From NCBI GenBank assembly GCA_002687935.1, contig NZBN01000002.1, forward strand, positions 102,592 to 166,591: 64,000 bases of DNA, given 5' to 3'. Positions 19,602 to 27,982 of the stretch are shown here, in pieces. The notes below the pieces were generated by a model that saw only the letters and a program-made list of their open reading frames with translations, was not told the origin of the DNA and did not search any database. The number at the start of each line of letters is the position of its first letter. Within the stretch, counting starts at the first letter, position 1. Source of the DNA: Methanobacteriota archaeon. Its GTDB lineage: Archaea > Undinarchaeota > Undinarchaeia > Undinarchaeales > Undinarchaeaceae. The position numbers and the translations under genes were made by a program.

Positions 19602-20288
19602 TTATTTCAGCTTCTTCTGCTCTTCCAGTTTCGGAGTCTCCGCATAACAGCGGTCTTCATACTCACAAAATCTGCAGATATACCCTTTGTCCTCAATGCG
19701 CGCTTCAGGAACCGGAATAATATTATTTGTCAGACTTGTATGGAGAATTTTGAAACGCTCAATTATTTTATTTGCCATTTCTTCATCATAAGTAAGTGGG
19801 AAAACTTTTGACTTGAGATTTTGTTTGTCAATATACAGAATAACACCATCTTTTATATCAAGAGAATTCATATAAAGCTGTAACTGCATTTTGTGCTCAG
19901 GCTTCGCATCATCGAGACCATTGAGCTGTTTTATTGATTTTACCTCAATTAAGAGCTTCTTGCTGTCTTCCTTCAAAAGAATTAGATTGTCAATTCTTCC
20001 CGAGATTATGAAATCTTCCACTTCTCTGGTGAACGGAATTTCATCACCGATTGAATCTATATGTGCGTTTTTGTCGCTTTCCAGGACCTTGACAACAAAG
20101 TCATGAATCATATCTCCAAGTGCAAAAATCTTTATCAAGTCCTTGTCCTTTTCTTCGCTCGGGAAATTATAGCTGTACCAAATCTTGCGGAGACAGCTGC
20201 CTATCTCCGACGGATAGTAACGCCCAATTGTCTTCTTCTTACTTTCGCGCTTGAGGAAATTGTCCACAAGTTCATCAAAATCAATCAT
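19602..20288 (-). CDS. PD-(D/E)XK nuclease, Cas4/RecB-like, with putative Fe-S cysteines
   Basis: YYPSEIGSCLRKIWY...ISGRIDNLILL...LLIEVKSIK...MQLQLYMNSL...CRFCEYEDRC. Confidence 0.82.
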   Translation of the reverse strand: MIDFDELVDNFLKRESKKKTIGRYYPSEIGSCLRKIWYSYNFPSEEKDKDLIKIFALGDMIHDFVVKVLESDKNAHIDSIGDEIPFTREVEDFIISGRIDNLILLKEDSKKLLIEVKSIKQLNGLDDAKPEHKMQLQLYMNSLDIKDGVILYIDKQNLKSKVFPLTYDEEMANKIIERFKILHTSLTNNIIPVPEARIEDKGYICRFCEYEDRCYAETPKLEEQKKLK

Positions 20289-20350
20289 AAAAATAGCATT
20301 ATCTGAGCTAGGATATATAATTTTAATTAGCTGAGACGAGTTAATGAATT

Positions 20351-20734
20351 TTATTTCTCAAGAAGAACTGCATTGATGTAGCCTTCTTGTCCAGGTCTGT
20401 TAGTAACTTTTGCAGAACCTGCGCTTGTTTCAAGAACTGCACCCTTTGTTATTGTGTTTCGGCGGATATAGTGCTGATTAGCTTTATTATCACTGACAGA
20501 CAAAATCTCAGCCTTCTTGAACTTCTTAGTCTTCAAATCAAGAACATTGACTTCCTTTACAGTAATTGCCCGAGATTTTATGTTTCCGCCACATCCTCGG
20601 ACAGACTGTGTCTTGCCTGCACCGATTCGGACCTCAATTTGATCACGTCCAAGAGCGTGAAAACGCTTCTTTCGGTAGGCGATATACCTTCCGCCTGTGT
20701 TCTTCCTCTTTGGTCTTTCCTGTAGTCTTGCCAT
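20351..20734 (-). CDS. rps8e: 30S ribosomal protein eS8
   Basis: RPKRKNTGGRYIAYRKKRFHALGRDQIEVRIGAGKTQSVRGCGGNIKSRAI. Confidence 0.92.
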   Translation of the reverse strand: MARLQERPKRKNTGGRYIAYRKKRFHALGRDQIEVRIGAGKTQSVRGCGGNIKSRAITVKEVNVLDLKTKKFKKAEILSVSDNKANQHYIRRNTITKGAVLETSAGSAKVTNRPGQEGYINAVLLEK

Positions 20735-20865
20735 TTGCCTTCTTATAGGAAACTTCTTGCTTTAAATAATTATCTAAGTCCTCCTGACAGCGTTTAAAAG
20801 AGGCTCCAGCAAGCAATAATTATAAATAGTCGTTTATGGGTAGAGAAGGCACTATGGGAGAAAGA

Positions 20866-21081
20866 CCTTTTGATTCTCTGAATCAATCATTGGGAAATCC
20901 GGTTATTTTGCGTCTTAAAGACGGAGGAGAAATCCGCGGAATTTTGAAAGCTTTCGATGTTCACATGAATGTCGTGCTTGAAGATACAGAGGAGACAGAC
21001 TCAGAGAGCACAAAGAGATTTGGAACCCTCATTGTCAGAGGAGACAATATTATTTTCATAAGCCCGAACAACAAGAAGTGA
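20866..21081 (+). CDS. LSm (Sm-like) RNA-binding protein
   Basis: RPFDSLNQSLGNPVILRLKDGGEIRGILKAFDVHMNVVLEDTEE...GTLIVRGDNIIFISP; exact start uncertain (track start 20836). Confidence 0.9.
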   Translation, partial: PFDSLNQSLGNPVILRLKDGGEIRGILKAFDVHMNVVLEDTEETDSESTKRFGTLIVRGDNIIFISPNNKK

Positions 21082-21087
21082 GGAAAG

Positions 21088-21249
21088 ATGGGAAAAGGAA
21101 CACCTTCAAGGGGAAAACATAACAAAAGAACGCACATTCGCTGCAGACGCTGCGGAAAGCATGCATACCATGCAACGCATGAAGTCTGTGCCAGCTGTGG
21201 CTTCGGAAAGAGTTCAAAACTCAGAAGCTTCGCCTGGCAAAATAGGTAA
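21088..21249 (+). CDS. rpl37e: 50S ribosomal protein eL37
   Basis: Manual translation [53 protein letters not shown]; LSm-eL37 pairing. Confidence 0.93.
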   Translation: MGKGTPSRGKHNKRTHIRCRRCGKHAYHATHEVCASCGFGKSSKLRSFAWQNR

Positions 21250-21279
21250 ATTTATAACCGCAGTACCTTATTCCTACTT

Positions 21280-22848
21280 GTGAAAAGATTAATTATCATC
21301 TTGATTGCGCTGATTTTGATAGCCCCTGGTGTTTATGCTCACCACAGCAGTGTAAATTTGGAGAGTATAACAGATAACTCAAAGATTGTGGAAGAAGGAG
21401 AACTTGTTGAAGAAACAGATGACAATGATTCTGATGATGACCCACTTACAAGAGGAGAAGTGGCGAAGAAGATGGTAGATGAATTAGGGATGATTCCTGA
21501 ATACGATGACACTGGTTTTGAAGACACAGAAATTGATTGGGATGCAGATTCTATAGAAGCTCTTGATGACGCGGGAGTAGTCAAGGGTTATGATGATGAG
21601 GGTATATTCAAACCTGAAACAGAAACTGCCCTTAAGGAGTTAAATTTAATTTTGACGGATTTTGGAATGGCTGAGAAAACCAGCGGAATTATAAGAGATT
21701 TGAGTTCCTCAATTGATGCAAGTTCCGAAGGAATATCAGAATTTGAGAAGGAGATGCAGATGAGGAATTTGGAAGACCTGCGAAGCCTGATTTCTAACTC
21801 CAGAGAAAGTGATGAAGAAAGGGAAAGTGCTCTGGCCCTTGTTGAGCAGGTGCGGATATTTTTTATTGCCATTCCATCAATTTCAGATGACCTTTCTCAA
21901 GCCTTGCAAGAACCCCGTGAGACATTTCGTGGAATACAAGAAGTAGACTCTGTGCAGAGAATAAGGCAGGGAATTTCAGAAGTCAGACAGATTCTAGATC
22001 AGATAAATTCCGAGAACAAGGAAGCCACACAGTTTGAGGCAATGTCACTTTTGAAAGAAATAAAAAGTTTTACAGATTCGGCAAAGCTTGACGAGGAGGA
22101 GAGGGAAAGTTTTGATAGCCAGATAGAGAAACTAAAATTCCTGATAAGAAGCGCAGAAAGTCCTGATGTAAAGAAAGCAAGACTGATAAAAAAGAAGGCT
22201 ACAGTACTTTCAACAGACGAACTCAAAGTAATAAAGAGGAAAATAAGGGATATTTCTGAAGATGCAGATTGTGAAGAAAGTGATGACCGAGAAGAAAGAA
22301 TACGTTGTAGACTCGCGGTTGTAAAGGAACATGGAACTTACCTTGTTTCAGAAGAAGAGTATGACAGTGATGAGTGCCGGGATCTGAAAGGAGAGCAAAA
22401 AGAATCCTGCAACCTGAAGTATACCTCATATAGAAAATGTTCTGAAATTAATGAAGAGAGGGAAGAAGTCCTATCTTGCGTTAGGAAAGCACTTGGAACC
22501 GAAAATAATGTTAAAGAAGATGTTTCTGAATGCAAACAAATGGAAGGCGAAGACAGAACAAAGTGCGAGATTGAAGTAAAGGATAGAGTTTATGACACAA
22601 TAAAAATAAGACTTCAAGGACTGCAAGATAAGGCCGAGGAATATCTTTCACGAGGATATGTAAGTGAAGAGCTGGCTTCGAGACTCATAAATTCAATTGA
22701 ATTAAAGAAGGGAGAATTTGACTCTGCTGAAACTCTTTGGGAAAAGAGAGAAATCATTAATCAGGTGAAGCGGATTTGGAGCGCATTTGTTGAAACTGGA
22801 AAAGCAGAATACCAAAAACAGCAGGAGGTCGGAATAAATGAAATATAA
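21280..22848 (+). CDS. Secreted acidic coiled-coil protein with N-terminal SLH-like region
   Basis: Signal peptide MKRLIIILIALILIAPGVYA; LTRGEVAKKMVDEL...DWDADSIEALDDAGVVKGYDDEGIFKPETE resembles an SLH repeat. Confidence 0.65.
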   Translation: MKRLIIILIALILIAPGVYAHHSSVNLESITDNSKIVEEGELVEETDDNDSDDDPLTRGEVAKKMVDELGMIPEYDDTGFEDTEIDWDADSIEALDDAGVVKGYDDEGIFKPETETALKELNLILTDFGMAEKTSGIIRDLSSSIDASSEGISEFEKEMQMRNLEDLRSLISNSRESDEERESALALVEQVRIFFIAIPSISDDLSQALQEPRETFRGIQEVDSVQRIRQGISEVRQILDQINSENKEATQFEAMSLLKEIKSFTDSAKLDEEERESFDSQIEKLKFLIRSAESPDVKKARLIKKKATVLSTDELKVIKRKIRDISEDADCEESDDREERIRCRLAVVKEHGTYLVSEEEYDSDECRDLKGEQKESCNLKYTSYRKCSEINEEREEVLSCVRKALGTENNVKEDVSECKQMEGEDRTKCEIEVKDRVYDTIKIRLQGLQDKAEEYLSRGYVSEELASRLINSIELKKGEFDSAETLWEKREIINQVKRIWSAFVETGKAEYQKQQEVGINEI

Positions 22849-23035
22849 AATAATTGCACTTGTTCTTGCAGTTTTCGTAAGTGGGTGCACAGCGATAGAT
22901 GGTGGAGCAGGAGAAATTTCTGAAGAGGAAAAACAGGAACGTCAGGATGTCGAAGAACTCTTTGAAGATGACTTAGATGAGGCTCATGAAGATTTGGATG
23001 AGCTTGAAGAACTCTTTGAAGATGACTTAGATTAG
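22838..23035 (+). CDS. Small acidic lipoprotein, apparently truncated by an in-frame TAG within a tandem repeat
   Basis: Lipobox-like VSGC; 18-aa repeat EELFEDDLDEAHEDLDEL; TAG at 23033-23035 with the frame open again to TAA at 23090-23092. Confidence 0.6.
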   Translation: MKYKIIALVLAVFVSGCTAIDGGAGEISEEEKQERQDVEELFEDDLDEAHEDLDELEELFEDDLD

Positions 23036-23066
23036 GTTCATGAAGATTTGGACGAGCTTGAAGAAC
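22952..23066. repeat. 54-bp tandem repeat in the lipoprotein gene
   Basis: gaagaactctttgaagatgacttagatgaggctcatgaagatttggatgagctt at 22952, 23006 and partial at 23060. Confidence 0.9.
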
Positions 23067-23119
23067 GAGAGTATATCAGCAAACTTAAATAAAAGGAAGT
23101 TTCTATAAAGCTCTACTGC

Positions 23120-23193
<74 letters not shown>

Positions 23194-23210
23194 TTTTTTA
23201 TTATTGTATA

Positions 23211-23504
23211 TTATGATGAGGCACGTGTAGCTTTGTAAATGAGATCACTCATTTCTCTGAACTGAGTTCTTTCCATACTATCGAGCTTGCTCAATATATC
23301 TAAAATGGATAGCCTCTCACCATCAATATCAAAACACATTGCCCCAACTGTGCTCTCTTTTTCAATTAATCTTCGAAGTTTTTTAGTACTGGAATCGTAT
23401 TTTTTCCAGCGTGGCGCCCCGTGTTTATTTTTAGCAGTAATGGCAGAGTACATATCTATAAATAAATGCATGACTTTTTTACTATGGTCTTTTTTCCAGA
23501 ACAT
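23211..23504 (-). CDS. Hypothetical protein (97 aa)
   Basis: Intact ORF, plausible composition; no family recognised. Confidence 0.45.
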   Translation of the reverse strand: MFWKKDHSKKVMHLFIDMYSAITAKNKHGAPRWKKYDSSTKKLRRLIEKESTVGAMCFDIDGERLSILDILSKLDSMERTQFREMSDLIYKATRASS

Positions 23505-23588
23505 CTTAACAATAACAATATAATTTAATTTTATTTAAAACTTAGGCTGTCCGATTTATTTATAAGAGAGGTAAGCATCTTATCAAGA

Positions 23589-24044
23589 ATGTTCACCCAA
23601 GTCATAACATTGATTGGCATTGTAATATTGGGATCCTTCATAAGCATAGGCGCCAGAAGAGCTGACCTACAGGGAATCGAACTATGGCTGCCTTTCGGAC
23701 TGCTTATATCATATGCATATTCACCACTCTGGGGTTTCCTCATCGCCTTTCTGATGCTTTTGATATCCTGGATTGTATTCCCCTATGGAGTACAATACCT
23801 AGCTCTGACTTCAGCATTCCTTATTCCAACTTTCGCGATAACTAATTTCTTCCCGATAAGTGAGGCAAGCTTCTTTAGCACAATAATGGGGATTGTTGTA
23901 GCCTACAACATAATTTCAAATGTAGCCTATGTATTGTTCGGGGCAAATATAGTCCGAATAATAAAGTTCGCAGTTTTCTCTGTGGCATTTAACTGGATAA
24001 TAATGTATTATTTTGGATGGACCTTCATCCAATGGCTAGCTTGA
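23589..24044 (+). CDS. Hypothetical polytopic membrane protein
   Basis: Several hydrophobic segments across 151 aa. Confidence 0.65.
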   Translation: MFTQVITLIGIVILGSFISIGARRADLQGIELWLPFGLLISYAYSPLWGFLIAFLMLLISWIVFPYGVQYLALTSAFLIPTFAITNFFPISEASFFSTIMGIVVAYNIISNVAYVLFGANIVRIIKFAVFSVAFNWIIMYYFGWTFIQWLA

Positions 24045-24095
24045 GGAAGATTAATATAAGCACATATTCAAGAAAATTGTAAACAGGTGAGGAGA

Positions 24096-24200
24096 ATGGC
24101 AGAAAAAACAACAGGTGATCCAAGTGACGCGGGTGGAGAACCAAACCATAGGTATGAAGTTCCTGCTCAGCTTCATATACGAGAACACGAAAGAGCTTAA
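24096..24200 (+). other. Possible 34-aa leader ORF overlapping the start of the MgtE-like gene
   Basis: ggtgaggag RBS then ATG 24096: MAEKTTGDPSDAGGEPNHRYEVPAQLHIREHERA*; different frame from the downstream gene. Confidence 0.35.
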
Positions 24201-25365
24201 GGAGAGCTCAGCTGCACTTTTTTTATCCATATTTGCTTCTGCTGTAGCAGGTGCCTTTCTGAGCAGTTCAAAGGAAATGCTCCTAATTATACCTGGACTT
24301 ATAATTCTGGTTCCAGGCGCAACGAATATGAGAGGGGCAATTTTTGGCGCTGTTGGTGCAAGGCTTGGCTCGGCATTTCATCTCGGACAAATAAAATCCT
24401 TTGGTCTGAAAAATGATGTAGTAAAAACCAATGTTCTTTCTTCTGCGTATCTGAGTATTATTTTTCCAGTAATACTTGCATCACTTGCCTCTCTCTTCTC
24501 CACCGTTCTTGGCTTAGAAGGTGCAACAATATCAACTTTCATAACAATAGCCTTCATGGGAAGTATATTTGCAGGCTCAATCCTGCTTCTTGTAACATTC
24601 TTTATAGCATTTACAGCATATGGAAGGGGCTGGGATCCAGACAATGTTACGTCTCCACTAATTGCTTCAATCGGAGACATAATTACCCTGCCTTCACTTC
24701 TTGCTGCTGCCTGGCTGACACTTCGTTTTTCAAATTTTTCTGATTATTTTTCACTTGGAGTTATTGGACTCCTAATTATATTGATAATAACAATCATTCT
24801 CGGAAAAGACTCTAAAACACGTGTAATAGTTGTACAGAGTTCTGCAGTCCTTTTAGTAACAACACTTCTGAACACAATATCAGGTCTTCTTCTACAAGAC
24901 ACCCTCGGAACTCTGATTGCAATACCTAGTGTTTTGGTTCTTCTACCGGCCTTTCTCTCACAAGGAGGAAATATCGGAAGTATATTCGCATCGCGTTTCA
25001 CAACAAAACTGCATCTTGGAATAATTCATGAAGAATATAGGGGAGGATTTGAAACACTTAAAGAAATGTTTGGAGCTTACACATTTGCACTTTTAATATT
25101 CCCAGTAGTAGGTGCAATTTCAATTGGAATTTCAGGATTTATTGGAATACCAAATATACTTGGAACTAAGCTTATTCTGATAAGCCTCATTGGAGGATTG
25201 ATTGTTACAACAGTTGTGGTTCTTTCTTCCTTTTTCATCTCCATATTTTTCATGCGACGCTCAATTGACCCGGACAATGTGATAGTGCCAATAATAACCA
25301 GTATGGCAGATATATTTGGAGTAATTTCTCTTGTAATTGTCCTGACACTTTTCGGAGCAGTATAA
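24154..25365 (+). CDS. MgtE/SLC41-like divalent cation transporter
   Basis: VPGATNMRGAIFGAVGARLGSAFHLG...DPDNVTSPLIASIGDIITLPSLL...DPDNVIVPIITSMADIFGVISL; two repeated MgtE membrane domains; GTG 24115 also possible start. Confidence 0.85.
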   Translation: MKFLLSFIYENTKELKESSAALFLSIFASAVAGAFLSSSKEMLLIIPGLIILVPGATNMRGAIFGAVGARLGSAFHLGQIKSFGLKNDVVKTNVLSSAYLSIIFPVILASLASLFSTVLGLEGATISTFITIAFMGSIFAGSILLLVTFFIAFTAYGRGWDPDNVTSPLIASIGDIITLPSLLAAAWLTLRFSNFSDYFSLGVIGLLIILIITIILGKDSKTRVIVVQSSAVLLVTTLLNTISGLLLQDTLGTLIAIPSVLVLLPAFLSQGGNIGSIFASRFTTKLHLGIIHEEYRGGFETLKEMFGAYTFALLIFPVVGAISIGISGFIGIPNILGTKLILISLIGGLIVTTVVVLSSFFISIFFMRRSIDPDNVIVPIITSMADIFGVISLVIVLTLFGAV

Positions 25366-25416
25366 ACACAAGAAATAAAAAGAGTTGAATTCAAACATAG
25401 AGAGCCAGACACAAGT

Positions 25417-25555
25417 GCCGGCGTAGCTCAGTCTGGTTAGAGCGCTAGACTCATAAGCATCTTATGAGTGATGATCCTTTCTTGAGCAAGAAGGGAAGTG
25501 ACTTATGTGGCGCTAAGACATCTAGAAGTCGCGTGTTCAAATCACGCCGCCGGCA
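25417..25555 (+). tRNA. tRNA-Met (CAT) with about 64-nt intron after position 37
   Basis: GCCGGCG...CGCCGGC acceptor; anticodon arm ctaga-ctCATa|intron|a-tctag; T-arm gcgtgttcaaatcacgc; intron about 25456-25519. Confidence 0.88.
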
Positions 25556-25587
25556 CTCATATTTATCACGCAATACAATAAGTCCCG

Positions 25588-26379
25588 ATGAAACTGAAGA
25601 TACTATCCTGGAATGTATGGGTTGGAAATAGGAAAGCACAGGAAGTTGTTGATTTTATTTTTTCGCAAAAGGCCGATATAATATGCCTTCAGGAAGTTCC
25701 TTCAGATATATTTGAGCTTCTTCAAACGAGTTCACTACAAGAAAACTACTATTTTTATCAGGCAGTGGACCACCTGGAAGTGAAGAAACATGGGACTGCA
25801 AGTCACCTAGTAACTATGTTTAAGAAGGATTTTAGGAGAGGACGATCAAATACCTTTGAACTTGGGGAAGGAGGTATCAGAAGAATTTACCAGAGAATAA
25901 TGAAATGGCACGAGAGTGTTGAGGGTTCGTTTGTAGATATAGAAAGAAGGAGAAGAAAATACAGAATTTTCAATGTACATCTGGAGGCTGTTGCCCCGCC
26001 AAGAAACCGAGAGAAGCAATTTAAAAAAATGTTGAAACAGAGAGAGCCAATTGGAGTAAATATTGTGTGTGGAGATTTTAATATAATAGGTGGAGGAAAA
26101 ATTAAAAACTTCTTTCTTGCACCACTTTTTACAGTAATTTATGGTTTCAGGGGAAGAGACCTTGTAAAAAATGAAAAAAAAGAATTCAAAGAAGTATGTA
26201 GGAAATATGGTTTGAAAGATCCTTTTCTAGGAAAGAAAACTTACGCAGCTTTGGGACATACAAAATCTTTGGACAAAATATTAATCCCAGATAGTTTTGA
26301 AGTACTTGAAAAGGAGGTTATTAAAAAACTCTATGGCTCCGACCACTATCCTATTATTCTGGAAGTAAAAGAAAAGTAG
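25588..26379 (+). CDS. Endonuclease/exonuclease/phosphatase family protein
   Basis: MKLKILSWNVWVG...DIICLQEV...NIVCGDFN...GSDHYPIILEV. Confidence 0.88.
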   Translation: MKLKILSWNVWVGNRKAQEVVDFIFSQKADIICLQEVPSDIFELLQTSSLQENYYFYQAVDHLEVKKHGTASHLVTMFKKDFRRGRSNTFELGEGGIRRIYQRIMKWHESVEGSFVDIERRRRKYRIFNVHLEAVAPPRNREKQFKKMLKQREPIGVNIVCGDFNIIGGGKIKNFFLAPLFTVIYGFRGRDLVKNEKKEFKEVCRKYGLKDPFLGKKTYAALGHTKSLDKILIPDSFEVLEKEVIKKLYGSDHYPIILEVKEK

Positions 26380-26424
26380 CCTATAGCAAGAAATAAAAAG
26401 AGATTATTTCATCAATACTTTTAT

Positions 26425-26509
26425 GCCTCGGTAGCTCAGATGGCAACCTGCAAACAGGTTGATCATTTTGACTACATGAGCCCATCTAAAGAGGGGCTAA
26501 ATAGGCAGA
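26425..26509 (+). pseudogene. tRNA 5'-half-like sequence (displaced copy of the tRNA-Thr 5' end), possibly a structured RNA
   Basis: gcctcggtagctcagatggca matches the first ~20 nt of tRNA-Thr 90 nt downstream; no T-arm or matching acceptor 3' strand follows. Confidence 0.6.
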
Positions 26510-26514
26510 ATACC

Positions 26515-26586
26515 GCCTCGGTAGCTCAATGGCAGAGCGTCTGTTTTGTAAACAGAAGGTTGGGAGTTCAAATCTCCTCCGAGGCT
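26515..26586 (+). tRNA. tRNA-Thr (TGT)
   Basis: GCCTCGG...CCGAGGC acceptor; anticodon arm tctgt-ttTGTaa-acaga; T-arm gggagttcaaatctcc. Confidence 0.93.
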
Positions 26587-26662
26587 TTCCCCTTTTAGTT
26601 CAAATCACCTACTAACTCTATATATACTCGCCAAAATGCAAGTATACCATATAGGGACACAT

Positions 26663-26779
26663 ATGAACAATCTATACCCAACAAAAAGGGCATACAAAAG
26701 TGCAAAAGAGAAGCTAAAGAATAATAAAAAGATTATTCCTGAGAATAAAGAGAAAATATTGAATTATGAGAAAAATTAA
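26663..26779 (+). pseudogene. Possible N-terminal stub of a tyrosine recombinase/integrase
   Basis: MNNLYPTKRAYKSAKEKLKNNKKIIPENKEKILNYEKN*, resembling archaeal integrase N-termini, just downstream of tRNA-Thr. Confidence 0.4.
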
Positions 26780-26986
26780 ATGAAACAAAAACAACTAATT
26801 CAGATTGAGGATATTTGGAAAGTATACCAAATAGGCAGCATTAAGGTAGAGGCATTGCGGGGGGTGACCCTCTCAATAAAACAGGGAGAGTTTGTGGCAA
26901 TAACTGGCCCCAGCGGCAGCGGCAAGAGTACAATAATGAATATGGTCGGGGCTTTGGATATTCCTTCTAAAATCTATTTATACTAA
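26780..26986 (+). pseudogene. Truncated ABC-transporter ATPase (LolD/MacB-type), N-terminal part only
   Basis: [58 protein letters not shown] then KIYLY*; Walker A present, signature motif and Walker B absent. Confidence 0.85.
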
Positions 26987-27003
26987 GATTAATTATTCTA
27001 ATT

Positions 27004-27282
27004 ATGACCAAAGTAACAATTTATACAACTCCAACTTGCGCTTACTGCGCAACGGCGAAGGACTTTTTTGACAAAAATAATATTGAATATGAAGCAATTG
27101 ATATAACAACAAATGTTGAAGGAATGAAGTGGATGCAGGAACGCGGTTTCCAGGGAGTCCCAGTTATTGTGTTAGGAGAAGGTGACAAAGAAGAAATACT
27201 CCAAGGATTTAATGAGGAAGTGCAGGCACAGATAGAAGAAGAACTGGGAATGCGGGGTGACTCAGGAAAAGGATATGGCTGA
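27004..27282 (+). CDS. Glutaredoxin-like protein
   Basis: VTIYTTPTCAYCATAKDFFDKNNIEYEAIDITTN...QGVPVIV. Confidence 0.9.
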   Translation: MTKVTIYTTPTCAYCATAKDFFDKNNIEYEAIDITTNVEGMKWMQERGFQGVPVIVLGEGDKEEILQGFNEEVQAQIEEELGMRGDSGKGYG

Positions 27283-27478
27283 AGGAATAATAACTTGCCC
27301 GAAGTGCGGGCACAAGCAAGGGGCAGAAATACCGGAGGCAGTATGTCAATTTTCCTACCTTTGCTTCGGATGTAAGGAAACAATTTTATCAGAAACAAAG
27401 TGCTGTGTTTTCTGTGATTATGGTGACAGGTCCTGCCACACTGAGAAGAAAGAAACTGAAGTGACGATAGTAGAATGA
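27275..27478 (+). CDS. Small Cys-rich metal-binding protein
   Basis: ITCPKCGHKQGAEIPEAVCQFSYLCFGCKETILSETKCCVFCDYGDRSCHT; overlaps the glutaredoxin stop. Confidence 0.7.
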   Translation: MAEGIITCPKCGHKQGAEIPEAVCQFSYLCFGCKETILSETKCCVFCDYGDRSCHTEKKETEVTIVE

Positions 27479-27744
27479 AGAGAGTTCATTTATTTATATC
27501 GGGAAAGGTCCAAGGTGTCTATTTCAGAGCTTTTGTAAAAGAAAACGCAGAAAATATGGATGTAAAGGGGTGGGTTCGGAACACAGACAAGGGAGTGGAA
27601 GTTCTGGCAGAAGGAACTGAAGAGAATATTGAAGTTCTCTTAAAAAACTGCGAAGAAGGTTCACCCACCTCTCTTGTTGAAAACCTTGAAATCACAGAGG
27701 GGAAATATACAGGTGAATTCAACAAATTTGCAATACTGCGCTGA
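27475..27744 (+). CDS. acyP: Acylphosphatase
   Basis: VHLFISGKVQGVYFRAFVKENAENMDVKGWVRNTDKGVEVLAEG. Confidence 0.93.
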   Translation: MKRVHLFISGKVQGVYFRAFVKENAENMDVKGWVRNTDKGVEVLAEGTEENIEVLLKNCEEGSPTSLVENLEITEGKYTGEFNKFAILR

Positions 27745-27755
27745 AAGGAGGGAAA

Positions 27756-27902
27756 ATGGACGAAGAAGAAAAGGCACGAAGATATGTGAAGAAGCTTGAG
27801 TCGGGAGAAGAAGTGGGCGAGCACACTGAAAAGCTTGAGATACGCGACTCGATTGAAGACAAAAAGCCAAAGAAAGCCAATAAAGAAAGAATACAAGACT
27901 AA
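27756..27902 (+). CDS. Small charged protein (48 aa)
   Basis: aggaggg RBS then MDEEEKARRYVKKLESGEEVGEHTEKLEIRDSIEDKKPKKANKERIQD*. Confidence 0.5.
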   Translation: MDEEEKARRYVKKLESGEEVGEHTEKLEIRDSIEDKKPKKANKERIQD

Positions 27903-27982
27903 ATTTTACTCTGAACGCCATAAAGCTTAATAAGATAGCAAGCTTATGGAAAGTAGACTTCTTAGACTGGGAATTATTTTGT

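Noticed and set aside
19602-20288. Cas4-like nuclease as evidence of a CRISPR-Cas system
   Set aside because: No repeat-spacer array and no other cas genes seen in the window; Cas4-like PD-(D/E)XK proteins often occur alone in archaea.
25451-25639. Minus-strand 62-aa ORF across the tRNA-Met intron
   Set aside because: Overlaps the tRNA exons and the next gene; no RBS; better explained as intron sequence.
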